The notes beneath the pieces were generated by a model that saw only the letters and a list, made by a program, of their open reading frames with translations, ran no database searches and was not told the DNA's origin. From NCBI GenBank assembly GCA_026785985.1, contig JAJAYX010000725.1, positions 1 to 5,678 on the forward strand: a stretch of 5,678 nucleotides of DNA, written 5' to 3'. The DNA comes from Rudanella sp. GTDB taxonomy: Bacteria > Bacteroidota > Bacteroidia > Cytophagales > Spirosomataceae. Shown here piece after piece: positions 5,391 through 5,678 of the stretch (within the stretch, counting starts at the first letter, position 1; every line of letters begins with the position of its first letter). Position numbers and translations under genes: made by a program.

Positions 5391-5678
5391 TCCCATTGTT
5401 CCTTTAAATACTTTCTCAGCCGGACCGATCAGGTCAATCAAGTCATAACCACCTGCCTGCGTCGACTGAAAGGCCACATACAGGTTCCCTCCAAGTGTAC
5501 GAATCGGGATGGGTGAGGGCATTCCCGACTGCCGGTTGGCCACCAGGGCAGCCGCCGTAGCGCCTGTTCCGCAGGAGTATGTTTCGCTTTCAACACCCCG
5601 TTCATCAGTACGCACGAACAATGTTCCGTCGGGTTCGGACTGCACAAAATTGACGTTGGTGCCGGTTGGTGCAAAGGC
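5382..5678 (-). CDS. dapF: Diaminopimelate epimerase, C-terminal part (5' end outside the window)
   Basis: Ninety-eight C-terminal residues are visible and the frame stays open to the window edge; the whole enzyme is usually about 260-280 residues. In fragment numbering the signatures are GTNVNFV (6-12, substrate-binding Asn region), ERGVE (26-30, matching the conserved Glu-Arg pair) and SCGTGATA (35-42), with Cys36 the second catalytic cysteine of the two-base mechanism. TLGGNL and the closing [10 protein letters not shown] are also typical of DapF. The enzyme interconverts LL- and meso-diaminopimelate in the cytoplasm, supplying peptidoglycan cross-linking and lysine synthesis. A GTG at 5643-5645 lies inside the conserved GTNVNFV motif and is an internal Val, not a start. 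Bestrophin follows on the same strand. Confidence 0.95.
   Translation of the reverse strand, partial: AFAPTGTNVNFVQSEPDGTLFVRTDERGVESETYSCGTGATAAALVANRQSGMPSPIPIRTLGGNLYVAFQSTQAGGYDLIDLIGPAEKVFKGTMGIE

Overview
The window looks like chromosomal DNA of a Bacteroidota bacterium, most likely a Cytophagales member of the Spirosoma/Rudanella/Larkinella type. This is an inference from three things: a DUF1501-DUF1800 gene pair with Bacteroidota-style conserved motifs, start codons without Shine-Dalgarno sequences, and one match to the Bacteroidota -7 promoter consensus TAnnTTTG. There is no rRNA, tRNA, CRISPR array, transposase or integrase.

Layout. Positions 1-839 (+) hold the 3' end of a DUF1501 gene (alkaline-phosphatase/sulfatase superfamily) with an added C-terminal beta-type module. 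A 135-bp gap with a perfect 15-bp inverted repeat follows, then a complete DUF1800 gene (975-2627, +). A small membrane protein of the YvlD/phage-holin-4_2 family (2536-2994, -) converges on DUF1800, and its 3' end overlaps that gene by 92 bp. A roughly 180-bp divergent region with a folded leader separates it from a SAM-methyltransferase-like gene whose product starts with a lipoprotein signal peptide (3175-3918, +). A 139-bp gap with a candidate promoter inside a dyad leads to a single-domain rhodanese (4058-4408, +). The rhodanese ends tail-to-tail with a bestrophin-family channel gene (4401-5330, -). Both stop codons lie in one 8-bp palindrome, TTACGTAA. A 51-bp repeat-rich spacer then separates bestrophin from the 3' end of dapF (5382 to the window edge, -), the last but one enzyme of meso-diaminopimelate/lysine synthesis.

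How the genes fit together. DUF1501 and DUF1800 are often neighbours and probably work as a pair, but their biochemical role is not established. dapF and bestrophin share a strand and may be cotranscribed. The remaining genes look like ordinary chromosomal singletons. I see no obvious new multi-gene system. The items most worth a second look are the lipoprotein-anchored methyltransferase, the antisense-encoded tail of the holin-like protein, and several perfect inverted repeats at gene borders.
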